NCBI RefSeq assembly: GCF_000429965.1
Contig: NZ_AUCW01000016.1
Span: forward strand, 1-64,000
DNA length: 64,000 nt
From: Desulfogranum mediterraneum DSM 13871
GTDB taxonomy: Bacteria; Desulfobacterota; Desulfobulbia; Desulfobulbales; Desulfobulbaceae
Direction: 5' to 3'
The translations under genes were made by a program, and so were the position numbers. The notes under the pieces were generated by a model that searched no databases, had not been told where the DNA came from, and worked only from the letters and a program-made list of their open reading frames with translations. Positions 44,151-51,154 of this stretch are shown piece after piece. Position 1 is the first letter of the stretch. Every line of letters begins with the position of its first letter.

Positions 44151-45434
44151 TTACTCCTGGCTGGAGACCATCTGGGCGATGGGTTTTCGGGCGGTGCGGT
44201 CCGGTCGGATATCGTTGCGGATCTCCACCTTGAGTTTACGTTTGCCGTCGGTGAGCAGCACCTGGCTGCCGACGGCCAAGGGGCTGTTCACCTTGACAAA
44301 ACCGCAGCAGAGCCCCCGGGGGGAGAATGGCTCGGGCCGACCCGTTGAACTCGGCGTGGCCAGGCTGACGATGGTCTCTCCGAGCCGGTCGATGGCCATG
44401 TCTGTGGTGCAGGTCAGGGGGACACCGATGGGGGTGCCGTCAAGATCGGTGACCCGGCTCTCTTTGCCCAGCGGGATCTTGCGCAGGTCATAGCCGGCAA
44501 AGGGCAGGGTCCAGGAGCTCTCACTGCTCTGCTCCAAACCGGCCCGGCCGATGAACTCCTTGCTGAAGCCGCTGCCGTCGGCATCCCAGGGCAGGGTGAA
44601 CAGCCAGGGGTTGTTGGTAAAGGGCCAGTCGCCGATATCCTGGTGGGAGAGGGGGAGTCCGGCGCCTGAGCGGAGGGAGTCCCGGGCAGCCAGGCCGCAG
44701 CTGATCAGACCCTCGTCCCGGCCAGCCTCCAGCAGCTGCTGCCAGAGCTTGGCGATATGCTCGGGGGCGACAAAGAGTTCAAAACCGAACTCGCCGGTAT
44801 AGCCGGTGCGGGAGACCATCAGCGGGGTGTCGTCCTTGAGGGTGATCTCGGCCGTGGCCAGGCGAGCCTGGTCAAAGGAGCCCTTGAAGGAGAAGTAGAT
44901 CATCTTCCGGAACAGGGCGGCCGGATCCTTGATGATCTTGGCCAGGATGCGACCTGCGGCCGGGCCCTGGAGGTCCATCTTGCCCACCTGGTCGGTGAGG
45001 TCGTCGACCGTGACCTGCTCGTCGCCGCTGTACTCACGGAGATGGGCGGCGATGGTGGCTCCCATGCCGGCGTTGACCACCAGCATGAACTGCGTGGCCG
45101 TAAACTGGTAGACAATGGCATCGTCGATGACCCCGCCCAAGGGGCTGAGAAAGATCCCATAGACACAGCGGCCGGCCACCAGGGGCGTCTTATCCTTGCC
45201 GATACAGGTGTCCAGGTCCTTGCTCAGGCAGCGTTGGAGCAGGGCACGGGCCCCTGGGCCCTGGATGGTGAGTACCGCCATGTGGCTGGTGTCAAACAGC
45301 CCGGCAGCGGTGATCACGGCCAGGTGTTCCGCCTTGGCCCCGGCAGGATACCAGAGGGGCATCTCATAGGCGGCAAAGGTGCCCATGTTGGCACCCTGGG
45401 CAACGTGCCAGTTGTGGAGGGGGGTTGTTTTCAT
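44151..45434 (-). CDS. gcvT: Aminomethyltransferase (T protein)
   Basis: A 427-residue T protein that transfers the methylene group of aminomethyl-GcvH to tetrahydrofolate and releases ammonia. It has GTFAAYEMPLWYP near the N-terminus, FDTSHMAVLTIQGPGA, the folate-site Asp in VSRTGYTGEFGFELF, and the C-terminal GcvT_C barrel. It is longer than the usual ~365 residues, mostly through a larger C-terminal half. The ATG at 45434 has AAGGAG 6-7 nt upstream. It is the first structural gene of the operon, 50 nt after the Lrp-type regulator. Confidence 0.93.
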   Translation of the reverse strand: MKTTPLHNWHVAQGANMGTFAAYEMPLWYPAGAKAEHLAVITAAGLFDTSHMAVLTIQGPGARALLQRCLSKDLDTCIGKDKTPLVAGRCVYGIFLSPLGGVIDDAIVYQFTATQFMLVVNAGMGATIAAHLREYSGDEQVTVDDLTDQVGKMDLQGPAAGRILAKIIKDPAALFRKMIYFSFKGSFDQARLATAEITLKDDTPLMVSRTGYTGEFGFELFVAPEHIAKLWQQLLEAGRDEGLISCGLAARDSLRSGAGLPLSHQDIGDWPFTNNPWLFTLPWDADGSGFSKEFIGRAGLEQSSESSWTLPFAGYDLRKIPLGKESRVTDLDGTPIGVPLTCTTDMAIDRLGETIVSLATPSSTGRPEPFSPRGLCCGFVKVNSPLAVGSQVLLTDGKRKLKVEIRNDIRPDRTARKPIAQMVSSQE

Positions 45435-45484
45435 CTCTGACTCCTTACTCTGAGGTTGGCGGGCCATGGATCGCGGTTCCTGGC

Positions 45485-45928
45485 TCAGCCCGGGAGTGGG
45501 ACTTTGAGGTTGAAACTCTTGTAGACCACAAAGGTCTCCACCGAGCCGATGTTGTCGATGGTGGCCACCTCTTCGGTGAAAAATTCCAGCAGACCAAAGA
45601 CATTGTCGAGCATCACCGTGACGATCAGGTCGAAGCGACCGGTGACCACACAGACCGAGATCACGTTTTTGAGTTTGCTGAACTCCTCACCCTTCTTGAC
45701 CAGATCCATGTCCTTGACCCGGACCCCGACCATGACGACCTGTTGATCGGGCAGGGCCTCGGGGTTGACCAGGCCGTTGATGGAGAGGATGCCCTCATCA
45801 ATCAGTTTCCTGATCCTGGAACGGACGGTCCCCTCGGCCAAGGAGAGCTTGTCGGCGATTTTCTTGTAGGAGGCCCGCCCATCCTTGAGGTGATTTATAA
45901 TGGCAATATTTATGGCATCAATTTTCAT
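45485..45928 (-). CDS. Lrp/AsnC-family transcriptional regulator
   Basis: A 147-residue regulator. The N-terminal winged helix-turn-helix spans residues ~1-55 (GRASYKKIADKLSLAEGTVRSRIRKLIDEGIL). The C-terminal RAM domain follows (VVMVGVRVKDMD, VSVCVVTGRFDLIVTVML, VETFVVYKSF), which binds an amino acid and drives oligomerisation. As first gene of the gcv-lip operon it is likely to control that operon and itself, with glycine or another amino acid as effector. An inverted repeat over its promoter is the probable binding site. Confidence 0.88.
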   Translation of the reverse strand: MKIDAINIAIINHLKDGRASYKKIADKLSLAEGTVRSRIRKLIDEGILSINGLVNPEALPDQQVVMVGVRVKDMDLVKKGEEFSKLKNVISVCVVTGRFDLIVTVMLDNVFGLLEFFTEEVATIDNIGSVETFVVYKSFNLKVPLPG

Positions 45929-45961
45929 GAAGAATCCCTGGGTCCAGCTGATATTTCATTA

Positions 45962-46016
45962 TGGATAAAGAAAATTGAGGGTATTGTCAATAAAGTTGTT
46001 CGCAATTGACGATACC
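45962..46016 (-). promoter_or_regulatory. Promoter and operator-like inverted repeat of the gcv-lip operon
   Basis: On the minus strand TTGACA (45985-45990), a 17-bp spacer and TATCCA (45962-45967), giving a ~27-nt leader. A 12-bp inverted repeat, GGTATTGTCAAT (45980-45991) and ATTGACGATACC (46005-46016), matches at 11 of 12 positions. Its half-sites are ~25 bp apart and the left one covers the -35 box. This suits autorepression by the Lrp-type protein encoded just downstream. Confidence 0.65.
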
Positions 46017-46056
46017 AGCAGTTTTTCGGCAGAGGGGTGCCCTTCCCCTGCCTGGT

Positions 46057-47184
46057 TCAGCTGTCTTGGCGGCTGGGTTGAAAACTGGCCATGAAACGGC
46101 GGTCAATCCAATCCTTGAGTGCAAAGGCCAGACGGCCGCCAAAGACCAGGGACCACTTGGAGAAGATGCCGCGCTCATCCCCCAGATTATAGATCAGCAG
46201 GTAGCTGCCGCCCGGGGTAAAGGCCTGGAGGGGCTCGCCCCGGAGTGAGGCCAGCAGGTTGTGGAGGAGCACCGGGTTCTGGCGGACTGCATAGACTCCC
46301 ACCTTATCCAGGGGTTGCTCCTGGTAGAAGATGCAGTCTCCACCAGCGAAGATGTTGGTGTGGTCGACACTCTGGAGAAAGCGGTTGACCCGCAGGCCTC
46401 CCTCAGGGCCGACGGCCAGGCTTGAGTCGCGGAACAGGGGGGAGGGTTGGATCCCGATGGCGGAAAAGATGATATCGGCCTGGAGGGTGTCCTGGTTGTC
46501 CAGGATGATGGTCCTGCCCGCCACCTGCTGCACATAGTGACCGGAGCGGATCGTGATCTGCCGCCGTTTAAGCGAGTTGAGGGCCAGGGTGCGGACCCGG
46601 GACGGCAGCCGGGCCAGGAAGTGTTTACCGCTGATCAGGGTGATGGTCGGGGGTAGGATGGCCCCGGAGTCGCCCAGCCGCCAGAGGTTGCCGGCGATCT
46701 CCACGGCCGAGGGCCCCCCGCCGAGCACGGCGATGGAGAGCGGCCGCTCTCTGCCCTGGCTGAGGATTCGGCTGCGGGCTGCGACCAGGGTCTCGATGGG
46801 CTTGACCGTAAACAGGCTGGTGTTGTCCGGGCGGATAGCATCGCTGCGCACCTGGGAACCGACGTTGCAGGAGAGCAGGTCGTAGCCAAGGGGGCGATCA
46901 GCCTGTTGAAGGTGGATCAGCTGGGCCTCGGGGTCTATCCGCACCGCCCGGTCCAGGATAAAGGTCCCCCCCTGCTCTTCCACCTGGCGCTTGGTGGGGA
47001 AGCGGATCTGTTCGGGGGTATAGCTGCCCCCCAACATGCCCGGCCCCATGCCCGAGTAGTAGTGATGGGCAGAGGGCTGGATCACGGTCACCCGGCTGCC
47101 GGCCTGCTGGAGGTCGGCCAGGTGGGCCAGGACGGTCATGTGGGCATGTCCTCCGCCCAGGAGGACCAGCTCTTTTGGGGTCAT
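46057..47184 (-). CDS. FAD-dependent oxidoreductase of the SelD-associated NDH-like type
   Basis: A 375-residue flavoprotein with a two-dinucleotide-binding-domain fold. FAD binding is through LLGGGHAHMTVLAHL (residues 8-22), and a second glycine loop is AVLGGGPSAVEIAG; a late FAD motif is NIFAGGDCIF. The GGGHAH start and HHYYSGMGPGMLGGSY segment match the NADH-dehydrogenase-like domain that is fused to selenophosphate synthetase SelD in some bacteria and found free in others. It is otherwise close to NDH-2 and sulfide:quinone reductases. The ATG at 47184 has GAGG 7 nt upstream and lies 43 nt after the rhodanese-ferritin gene, so one operon is likely. Substrate unknown. Confidence 0.8.
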   Translation of the reverse strand: MTPKELVLLGGGHAHMTVLAHLADLQQAGSRVTVIQPSAHHYYSGMGPGMLGGSYTPEQIRFPTKRQVEEQGGTFILDRAVRIDPEAQLIHLQQADRPLGYDLLSCNVGSQVRSDAIRPDNTSLFTVKPIETLVAARSRILSQGRERPLSIAVLGGGPSAVEIAGNLWRLGDSGAILPPTITLISGKHFLARLPSRVRTLALNSLKRRQITIRSGHYVQQVAGRTIILDNQDTLQADIIFSAIGIQPSPLFRDSSLAVGPEGGLRVNRFLQSVDHTNIFAGGDCIFYQEQPLDKVGVYAVRQNPVLLHNLLASLRGEPLQAFTPGGSYLLIYNLGDERGIFSKWSLVFGGRLAFALKDWIDRRFMASFQPSRQDS

Positions 47185-47227
47185 GGTCAGCCTCGCTGTC
47201 GTGTCTGGGTCTGTGCTGCCCACGGCT

Positions 47228-48091
47228 TCAGCCAGGGGTGGGGCCATGGTCCGGGTCGTGAGTCTGCTCCTGGATGAGGTTGGCCAGGTGTTTGATATGG
47301 GTGCGCTCCTGTTCGGCGATCCGGTAAAAGATGGTTTGGCTCCCAGGTTCCCGGGCCTGGTCGCCGGCTCGGAGGTAGAGGTCCAGGGCCTGGGTCTCGA
47401 TGGCCATGGCCAGGGAAAGGGTGTGGTCCAGGTTGTCCGGGTCCGGTTGGTAGAGATCCAGGTACTCCTGGGTGGTCATCCCACCCTCCATGCCACGTTG
47501 GCGGACCAGCTCTTCCAGTTGGTCCTGTTCAAGGGGGGCAGTGTGGTGCTCGTTGTAGAGTGCCAGCAGTTGCTCCTGGTGGAGGAGTTCGACTTGGGCC
47601 AGGGTGGAGAACAGTCCCTGGGCCGCGGAATTTTTTGTCCGGGAACGCTGTTCCAGGTAAAAATCGCGCAGTCCCTGTTCCAGGCCATAGGCGGTGAGGA
47701 TGATCTCCTTAAAGGAGAGGGGGCCTGTAAAGACGGCCAGGCCGAGTTCTTTCGGTCCGCGGGCCGTCGGTTGCTGCCGGGCCTTGATTCCCCCGCTCAG
47801 GTTGTAGACCTCTTTGAAACCTCTGCCTTTGAGGAGTTGAGCCGCAACTCGGCTCCGACCGCCAATGGCTCAGTAGATCAGGATGGGCTTGCCCGGATCC
47901 AGCTCTTCCAGTCGCTGGTCCAGTTCTCCCACAGGAATCAGCTTGGCACCGGCAAGGTGACCGGCCTGGTACTCCTTGGCTTGGCGGACATCGAGCAGGG
48001 TGTAGGAATCGAGGGGATGGGCCTTGAGATAGGCGTCGGTCTGGGCCGGGGTGAGGGATCGGACCGGGGTCAGGAATTGTCGCCACTGCAT
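47228..48091 (-). CDS. Selenocysteine-containing rhodanese / ferritin-like fusion protein (in-frame TGA)
   Basis: A 287-residue protein if the TGA at 47870-47872 is read as selenocysteine (residue 74). Upstream, residues 1-73 are the start of a rhodanese domain (LLDVRQAKEYQAGHLAGA, then KPILIY). Downstream the same frame continues AIGGRSRVAAQLLKGRG and YNLSGGIKA, so Sec replaces the catalytic Cys of the C-x-x-G-G-R-S loop. Residues ~125-275 are a four-helix ferritin-like domain with a full set of diiron ligands: Glu138, Glu168, His171, Glu232, Glu262, His265. A hairpin 14 nt after the TGA is a SECIS candidate. GGAGGAG precedes the ATG at 48091. It is predicted to handle sulfane sulfur or selenium together with peroxide or iron. 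A conventional reading would wrongly give a 73-residue fragment and an 87-residue fragment. Confidence 0.85.
47839..47855 (-). promoter_or_regulatory. Candidate bacterial SECIS hairpin
   Basis: GAGCCG (47850-47855), loop AGTTG (47845-47849), CGGCTC (47839-47844). The loop starts 20 nt after the TGA, within the distance used by bacterial SECIS elements, and has G in its second position. It lies entirely in coding sequence. Confidence 0.65.
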
Positions 48092-48228
48092 GATCAGCTC
48101 CTCCGGGATGCTGCCCGGTCGTCCGGGGAGGGCGACCGGGGCAGAGCAGATGAATCGGACAGGTGTCCCTGGAAGCGTTGCTGGCTGAAACTCCAGCTCT
48201 TCAAGGGACCAGGGGGCTCGAATCTGGA

Positions 48229-48729
48229 TCAGTCAAGTGCGGCCAGGGCCGCATCATAGTCAGGCTCCTGGGTGATCTCAGGTACCTGTTCACTGTAGCT
48301 GATCTTGCCGTCGGCGTCAATGACCACCACAGCCCTGGAGAGCAGCCCGGCAATGGGGCCGGAGCTGATGGTCACTCCGTAGTCCTGGCCAAATGCCGGA
48401 GAACGGAAGACCGAGACCGGGATCACGTCGTCCAGGCCATCGACTTCGCAGAAGCGCTGGTGGGCAAAGGGCAGGTCTGCAGAGACGCAGAGGACCACGG
48501 TGTTTTCCTTCTCAGAGGCGATCTGGTTGAAGCGGCGTACCGAGGCGGCACAGACCGCGGTGTCGATGCTGGGAAAGATGTTGAGGACGATCTTTTTGCC
48601 CTTGAAGTCAGCGGCGCTGACCTCTGAAAGGTCGGTCTTGACCAGAGAGAATGCAGGTGCAACAGACTGGGGAGCGGGTAGGGTGCCGACGGTATCGATG
48701 GTGTTGCCCTGCAGGGTAATCTGAGCCAT
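48229..48729 (-). CDS. tpx: Thiol peroxidase
   Basis: A 166-residue atypical 2-Cys peroxiredoxin. The peroxidatic Cys60 is in NIFPSIDTAVC and the resolving Cys94 is in AHQRFCEVDG, with the spacing of E. coli Tpx (Cys61/Cys95). It reduces H2O2 and organic hydroperoxides using thioredoxin. AAGGAG precedes the ATG. It is upstream of the selenoprotein gene on the same strand with a 137-nt gap, so co-transcription is possible. A Fur/PerR-like box lies ~95 bp upstream. Confidence 0.95.
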   Translation of the reverse strand: MAQITLQGNTIDTVGTLPAPQSVAPAFSLVKTDLSEVSAADFKGKKIVLNIFPSIDTAVCAASVRRFNQIASEKENTVVLCVSADLPFAHQRFCEVDGLDDVIPVSVFRSPAFGQDYGVTISSGPIAGLLSRAVVVIDADGKISYSEQVPEITQEPDYDAALAALD

Positions 48730-48823
48730 GGTGTTCTCCTTATGGTGGTTGGAAAAAATGGTACCTCTGAAAGTCTGTTGTGCAAGTTGTTAATTTCGAT
48801 GACTTTTTAGAGGCGATAGCTGT

Positions 48824-48838
48824 TGATAATAATAACTA
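48824..48838. promoter_or_regulatory. Fur/PerR-like box upstream of tpx
   Basis: TGATAATAATAACTA agrees with the 7-1-7 consensus TGATAAT-N-ATTATCA in the whole left half and in 4 of 7 right-half positions. It lies in an AT-rich patch in the 289-bp tpx-rbr gap. Peroxide- or iron-responsive control is plausible; the sequence alone cannot tell Fur from PerR. Confidence 0.35.
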
Positions 48839-49018
48839 GTTGCATAGAGTAATCATTCTCTTTTGGCTGTAAAGGAGTGGTCTGTTTTTTTTTGAAAAAA
48901 ACTAATCGCCTGAAATGAAAGCTAAAGATTGAGGCCGGTGACCTGGGGCGAGGCGGGGGGAACTGGCGGCAAAGGAGCGGCAGGGTTCACCCCCGGGGGC
49001 AGGCCTCGCTGCTGCCGC

Positions 49019-49594
49019 CTACCAGTTCTCTCCCAGCAGCTCAAAGTGGGCCTGGGGATGGTCACAGGCCGGACAGCGCTCCAGCGCATCCGTACCCTGG
49101 TGGAGGTAGCCGCAGTTGCGGCAGCGCCAGCTCTTGGACTCGGAGCGGGAAAAGACCCGGTTCTGCTCGATGTTGGCCTTCAGTTCCAGGTAGCGCTTTT
49201 CATGCTGTTTTTCGGCCACGGCAATGGCCTCGAAGATCTCGGCGATCTCCGGGAAGCCTTCCTGGCGGGCGGTAAGCGCGAACTCCGGGTACATGGTGGT
49301 GTGTTCGTAGTTTTCCCCCTGGGCGGCTTCAGCCAGGTTTTCTGCGGTGGTGCCGATCACCCCGGCCGGGAAGGAGGCGCTGATCTCAACCTCGCCGCCC
49401 TCCAGCAGTTTAAACAAACGTTTGGCATGCTCCTTTTCCTGGTTGGCGGTCTCTTCGAAGATATGGGAGATCTGGACATAGCCGTCCTTTTTGGCCTGGG
49501 AGGCGAAGTAGGTGTAGCGGTTTCTGGCCTGGGATTCGCCGCAAAAGGCGGTGAGGATATTTTTTTCCGTCTGGGTGTCTTTCAATGCGCTCAT
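49019..49594 (-). CDS. rbr: Rubrerythrin
   Basis: A 191-residue peroxide-scavenging protein of anaerobes. The N-terminal ferritin-like domain (1-~145) has a diiron site, with Glu in [11 protein letters not shown], ExxH-type ligands in [11 protein letters not shown] and [11 protein letters not shown]. The C-terminal rubredoxin-like domain has two CxxC pairs (CRNCGYLH and CPACDHP) that bind one iron. It reduces H2O2 with electrons from rubredoxin. GGAGG lies 5 nt before the ATG. Confidence 0.96.
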   Translation of the reverse strand: MSALKDTQTEKNILTAFCGESQARNRYTYFASQAKKDGYVQISHIFEETANQEKEHAKRLFKLLEGGEVEISASFPAGVIGTTAENLAEAAQGENYEHTTMYPEFALTARQEGFPEIAEIFEAIAVAEKQHEKRYLELKANIEQNRVFSRSESKSWRCRNCGYLHQGTDALERCPACDHPQAHFELLGENW

Positions 49595-50045
49595 GGTACC
49601 TCCAATAAAGGTCGTTTGCTTGTGGGAGCTGGGGGCGGGGCCGGCGCTCCAGGGTATCGCTGCGCCCGCGTAATCGCTCGCTGCTTCTCAAGGGTCGTCG
49701 GGGCAGGGTCGAGTGCTCTTGGGGCAGGCAAAGAACACGATCAGTATCCATTTGTTATCCATCTGTTATACATCTGTATATCTATACAGTTATACATCAT
49801 AGGAGATGACTCACCAGAATGAAACATCTTCCTGGTCGCTTTTCGGAAAAAGAGGATGCCTGGAGGAGCGGAGCCCGCTCCTGGAGCCTCGCTGGAATCA
49901 GCAGGGTCAAGGGAAGATCCCCGGCAGCATACCCCCAGGGGCGGCACCAGGGGCTGGGGCGGGGAAGGTCAAGGGGGATCCCAACAAGGGGGGAGCTGTG
50001 GTTTCCCCCCTGTGCTGATGGAGAAGAGTCAGGGAAAGCGCTTAT
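49595..50045. other. 450-bp gene-free region upstream of rbr
   Basis: No convincing gene on either strand. The part at 49745-49801 holds an AT-rich array of 11-bp repeats and a palindrome (separate entry). The remainder is GC-rich with no clear hairpins ending in a T-run. Confidence 0.4.
49745..49801. repeat. Helically phased 11-bp repeats with a 16-bp palindrome upstream of rbr
   Basis: TATCCATTTGT (49745-49755), TATCCATCTGT (49756-49766) and TATACATCTGT (49767-49777) are three tandem 11-bp units. A partial unit, TATACATC, recurs at 49791. A perfect palindrome CTGTATA-TC-TATACAG (49774-49789) lies among them. One repeat per helical turn suggests cooperative protein binding. It sits ~150-210 bp upstream of the rbr start codon. 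Confidence 0.55.
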
Positions 50046-50960
50046 TCAGCTGCTGCTTTTTCGGGCCAACAGGGTCATGATCTGCTGGTAGGCACTCATC
50101 TCCCTGAGCCATGGCTGGGGGATCTGTTCGACTCCGAGATGGGCGCCCAGGAGCATGCCGGCGGCCAGGCCGCGGGCCGCAGAATCACCTCCGGCCATGA
50201 CATTGGCGATCAGGGCAGCCTGGAGGTCGTCGGGGTGGGCAAGTACCAGATGGACCGCACCAGGCAGGGCCGAGGAGATGGAACAGGCCTGGCCAAAGCC
50301 TCTGATCACCTCGCCGGAGTCCTGGTCTTCGCTATCCAGGGCGCTGCGCAGGCGGATATCCAGGTCCAGATCAGCAAGCCCAGCCTCCAGGGTTCGGGTT
50401 ATGGCAGTGCGCGGCTCGTCTCCGCGGAGGATGGCAGCAACAGAGCGCGCCAGAAACAGGGCTCCGGCAACGGTGGCCGGGTGGTTGTGGGTCATCTCGG
50501 TCTGGGCGCTCACGGCCCGGAGGAGTGCTTCCTCCTCCTGATGATACCAGAAGATCAGGGGTGCGATCCGGGCCGCTCCACCCAGATCTGCGGAGGAGGA
50601 GCCGCAGCTCTCGGCTTCCGTGCCCTCCTCCAGCTTGGCCAGGGTCGTGTTGGTGGCCCCGTCCAGGTAGCCCGTATAGTCGGCCCTGAACAACTGCTGC
50701 CAGTCCCGGCAGAAGGCATCCAGCTGAAACCCCTGGTGTCGGGCCAGGGATTGGAGCAGGACCAGGGCCTGGTCTCCGTAGTGGGTGAAGTCCCCCCGTT
50801 TTTTGCCGGCGTGGTAGGAGCCGGGCCGGGGTTGGAGCAGCTGATCCACCCGGCCGAACTGTTCCTTGATGGCCTGGGTGTCGTAGATCCAGTGGGGGGC
50901 CAGGGCAAGGGCATCGGCGGTGAACGAGGCCAGAACCATGGCTATGGCGTTATCGGTCAT
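50046..50960 (-). CDS. ADP-ribosylglycohydrolase-family protein, degenerate metal site
   Basis: A 304-residue all-helical member of the ADP-ribosylglycohydrolase (DraG/ARH) superfamily. The C-terminal motif is VMAGGDSAARGLAAGMLLGA. In active members this loop reads GGDTDT or GGDSDS and both aspartates bind metal; here Asp259 remains but the second is Ala261. The N-terminal metal motif (usually TDDT) reads HYGDQA in this protein. Catalysis may therefore be altered or lost, or another chemistry used. The ATG at 50960 has AGGAG 7 nt upstream. The gene stands downstream of the LysR gene. Confidence 0.75.
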   Translation of the reverse strand: MTDNAIAMVLASFTADALALAPHWIYDTQAIKEQFGRVDQLLQPRPGSYHAGKKRGDFTHYGDQALVLLQSLARHQGFQLDAFCRDWQQLFRADYTGYLDGATNTTLAKLEEGTEAESCGSSSADLGGAARIAPLIFWYHQEEEALLRAVSAQTEMTHNHPATVAGALFLARSVAAILRGDEPRTAITRTLEAGLADLDLDIRLRSALDSEDQDSGEVIRGFGQACSISSALPGAVHLVLAHPDDLQAALIANVMAGGDSAARGLAAGMLLGAHLGVEQIPQPWLREMSAYQQIMTLLARKSSS

Positions 50961-51154
50961 GGGATTCTCCTGGGTAGTATCCGTGGACAGAGGGGGCTGC
51001 GGGCTGCCGCCCGGGGTAGCACTCTCTTCAGAAACAGGTAGCAATGGTTCCGCTGCTTGTCAAACCGGCAAACCCCAGCCAGCCGGGCTCTGGGGTGTCG
51101 CTTGAGAGAGCTGCACCGGGTTGAGGGGCAGGGGGCCTCGGCCCCGGCATTTGG

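Noticed and set aside
45435-45484. Possible glycine riboswitch before gcvT
   Set aside because: Only 50 nt separate the regulator gene and gcvT, too short for the aptamer, and no such fold is seen upstream of the regulator either.
46024-46048. Hairpin GGCAG(A)GGGG / CCCCTGCC after the flavoprotein gene, considered as a terminator
   Set aside because: On the coding (minus) strand it is followed by GAAAAAC, not a U-run.
47870-47872. Reading the TGA as a nonsense mutation or sequencing error that breaks the rhodanese gene into a pseudogene
   Set aside because: It is the only stop in 288 codons, it is TGA rather than TAA or TAG, it falls exactly on the catalytic cysteine codon, and a hairpin follows at SECIS distance. 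The downstream frame keeps all diiron ligands, which decay would not preserve.
49806-50091. Short plus-strand frames near 49806-50091 following a GGAG
   Set aside because: Translations are rich in Gly, Arg and Pro with no family resemblance and run into the 3' end of the glycohydrolase gene on the other strand.
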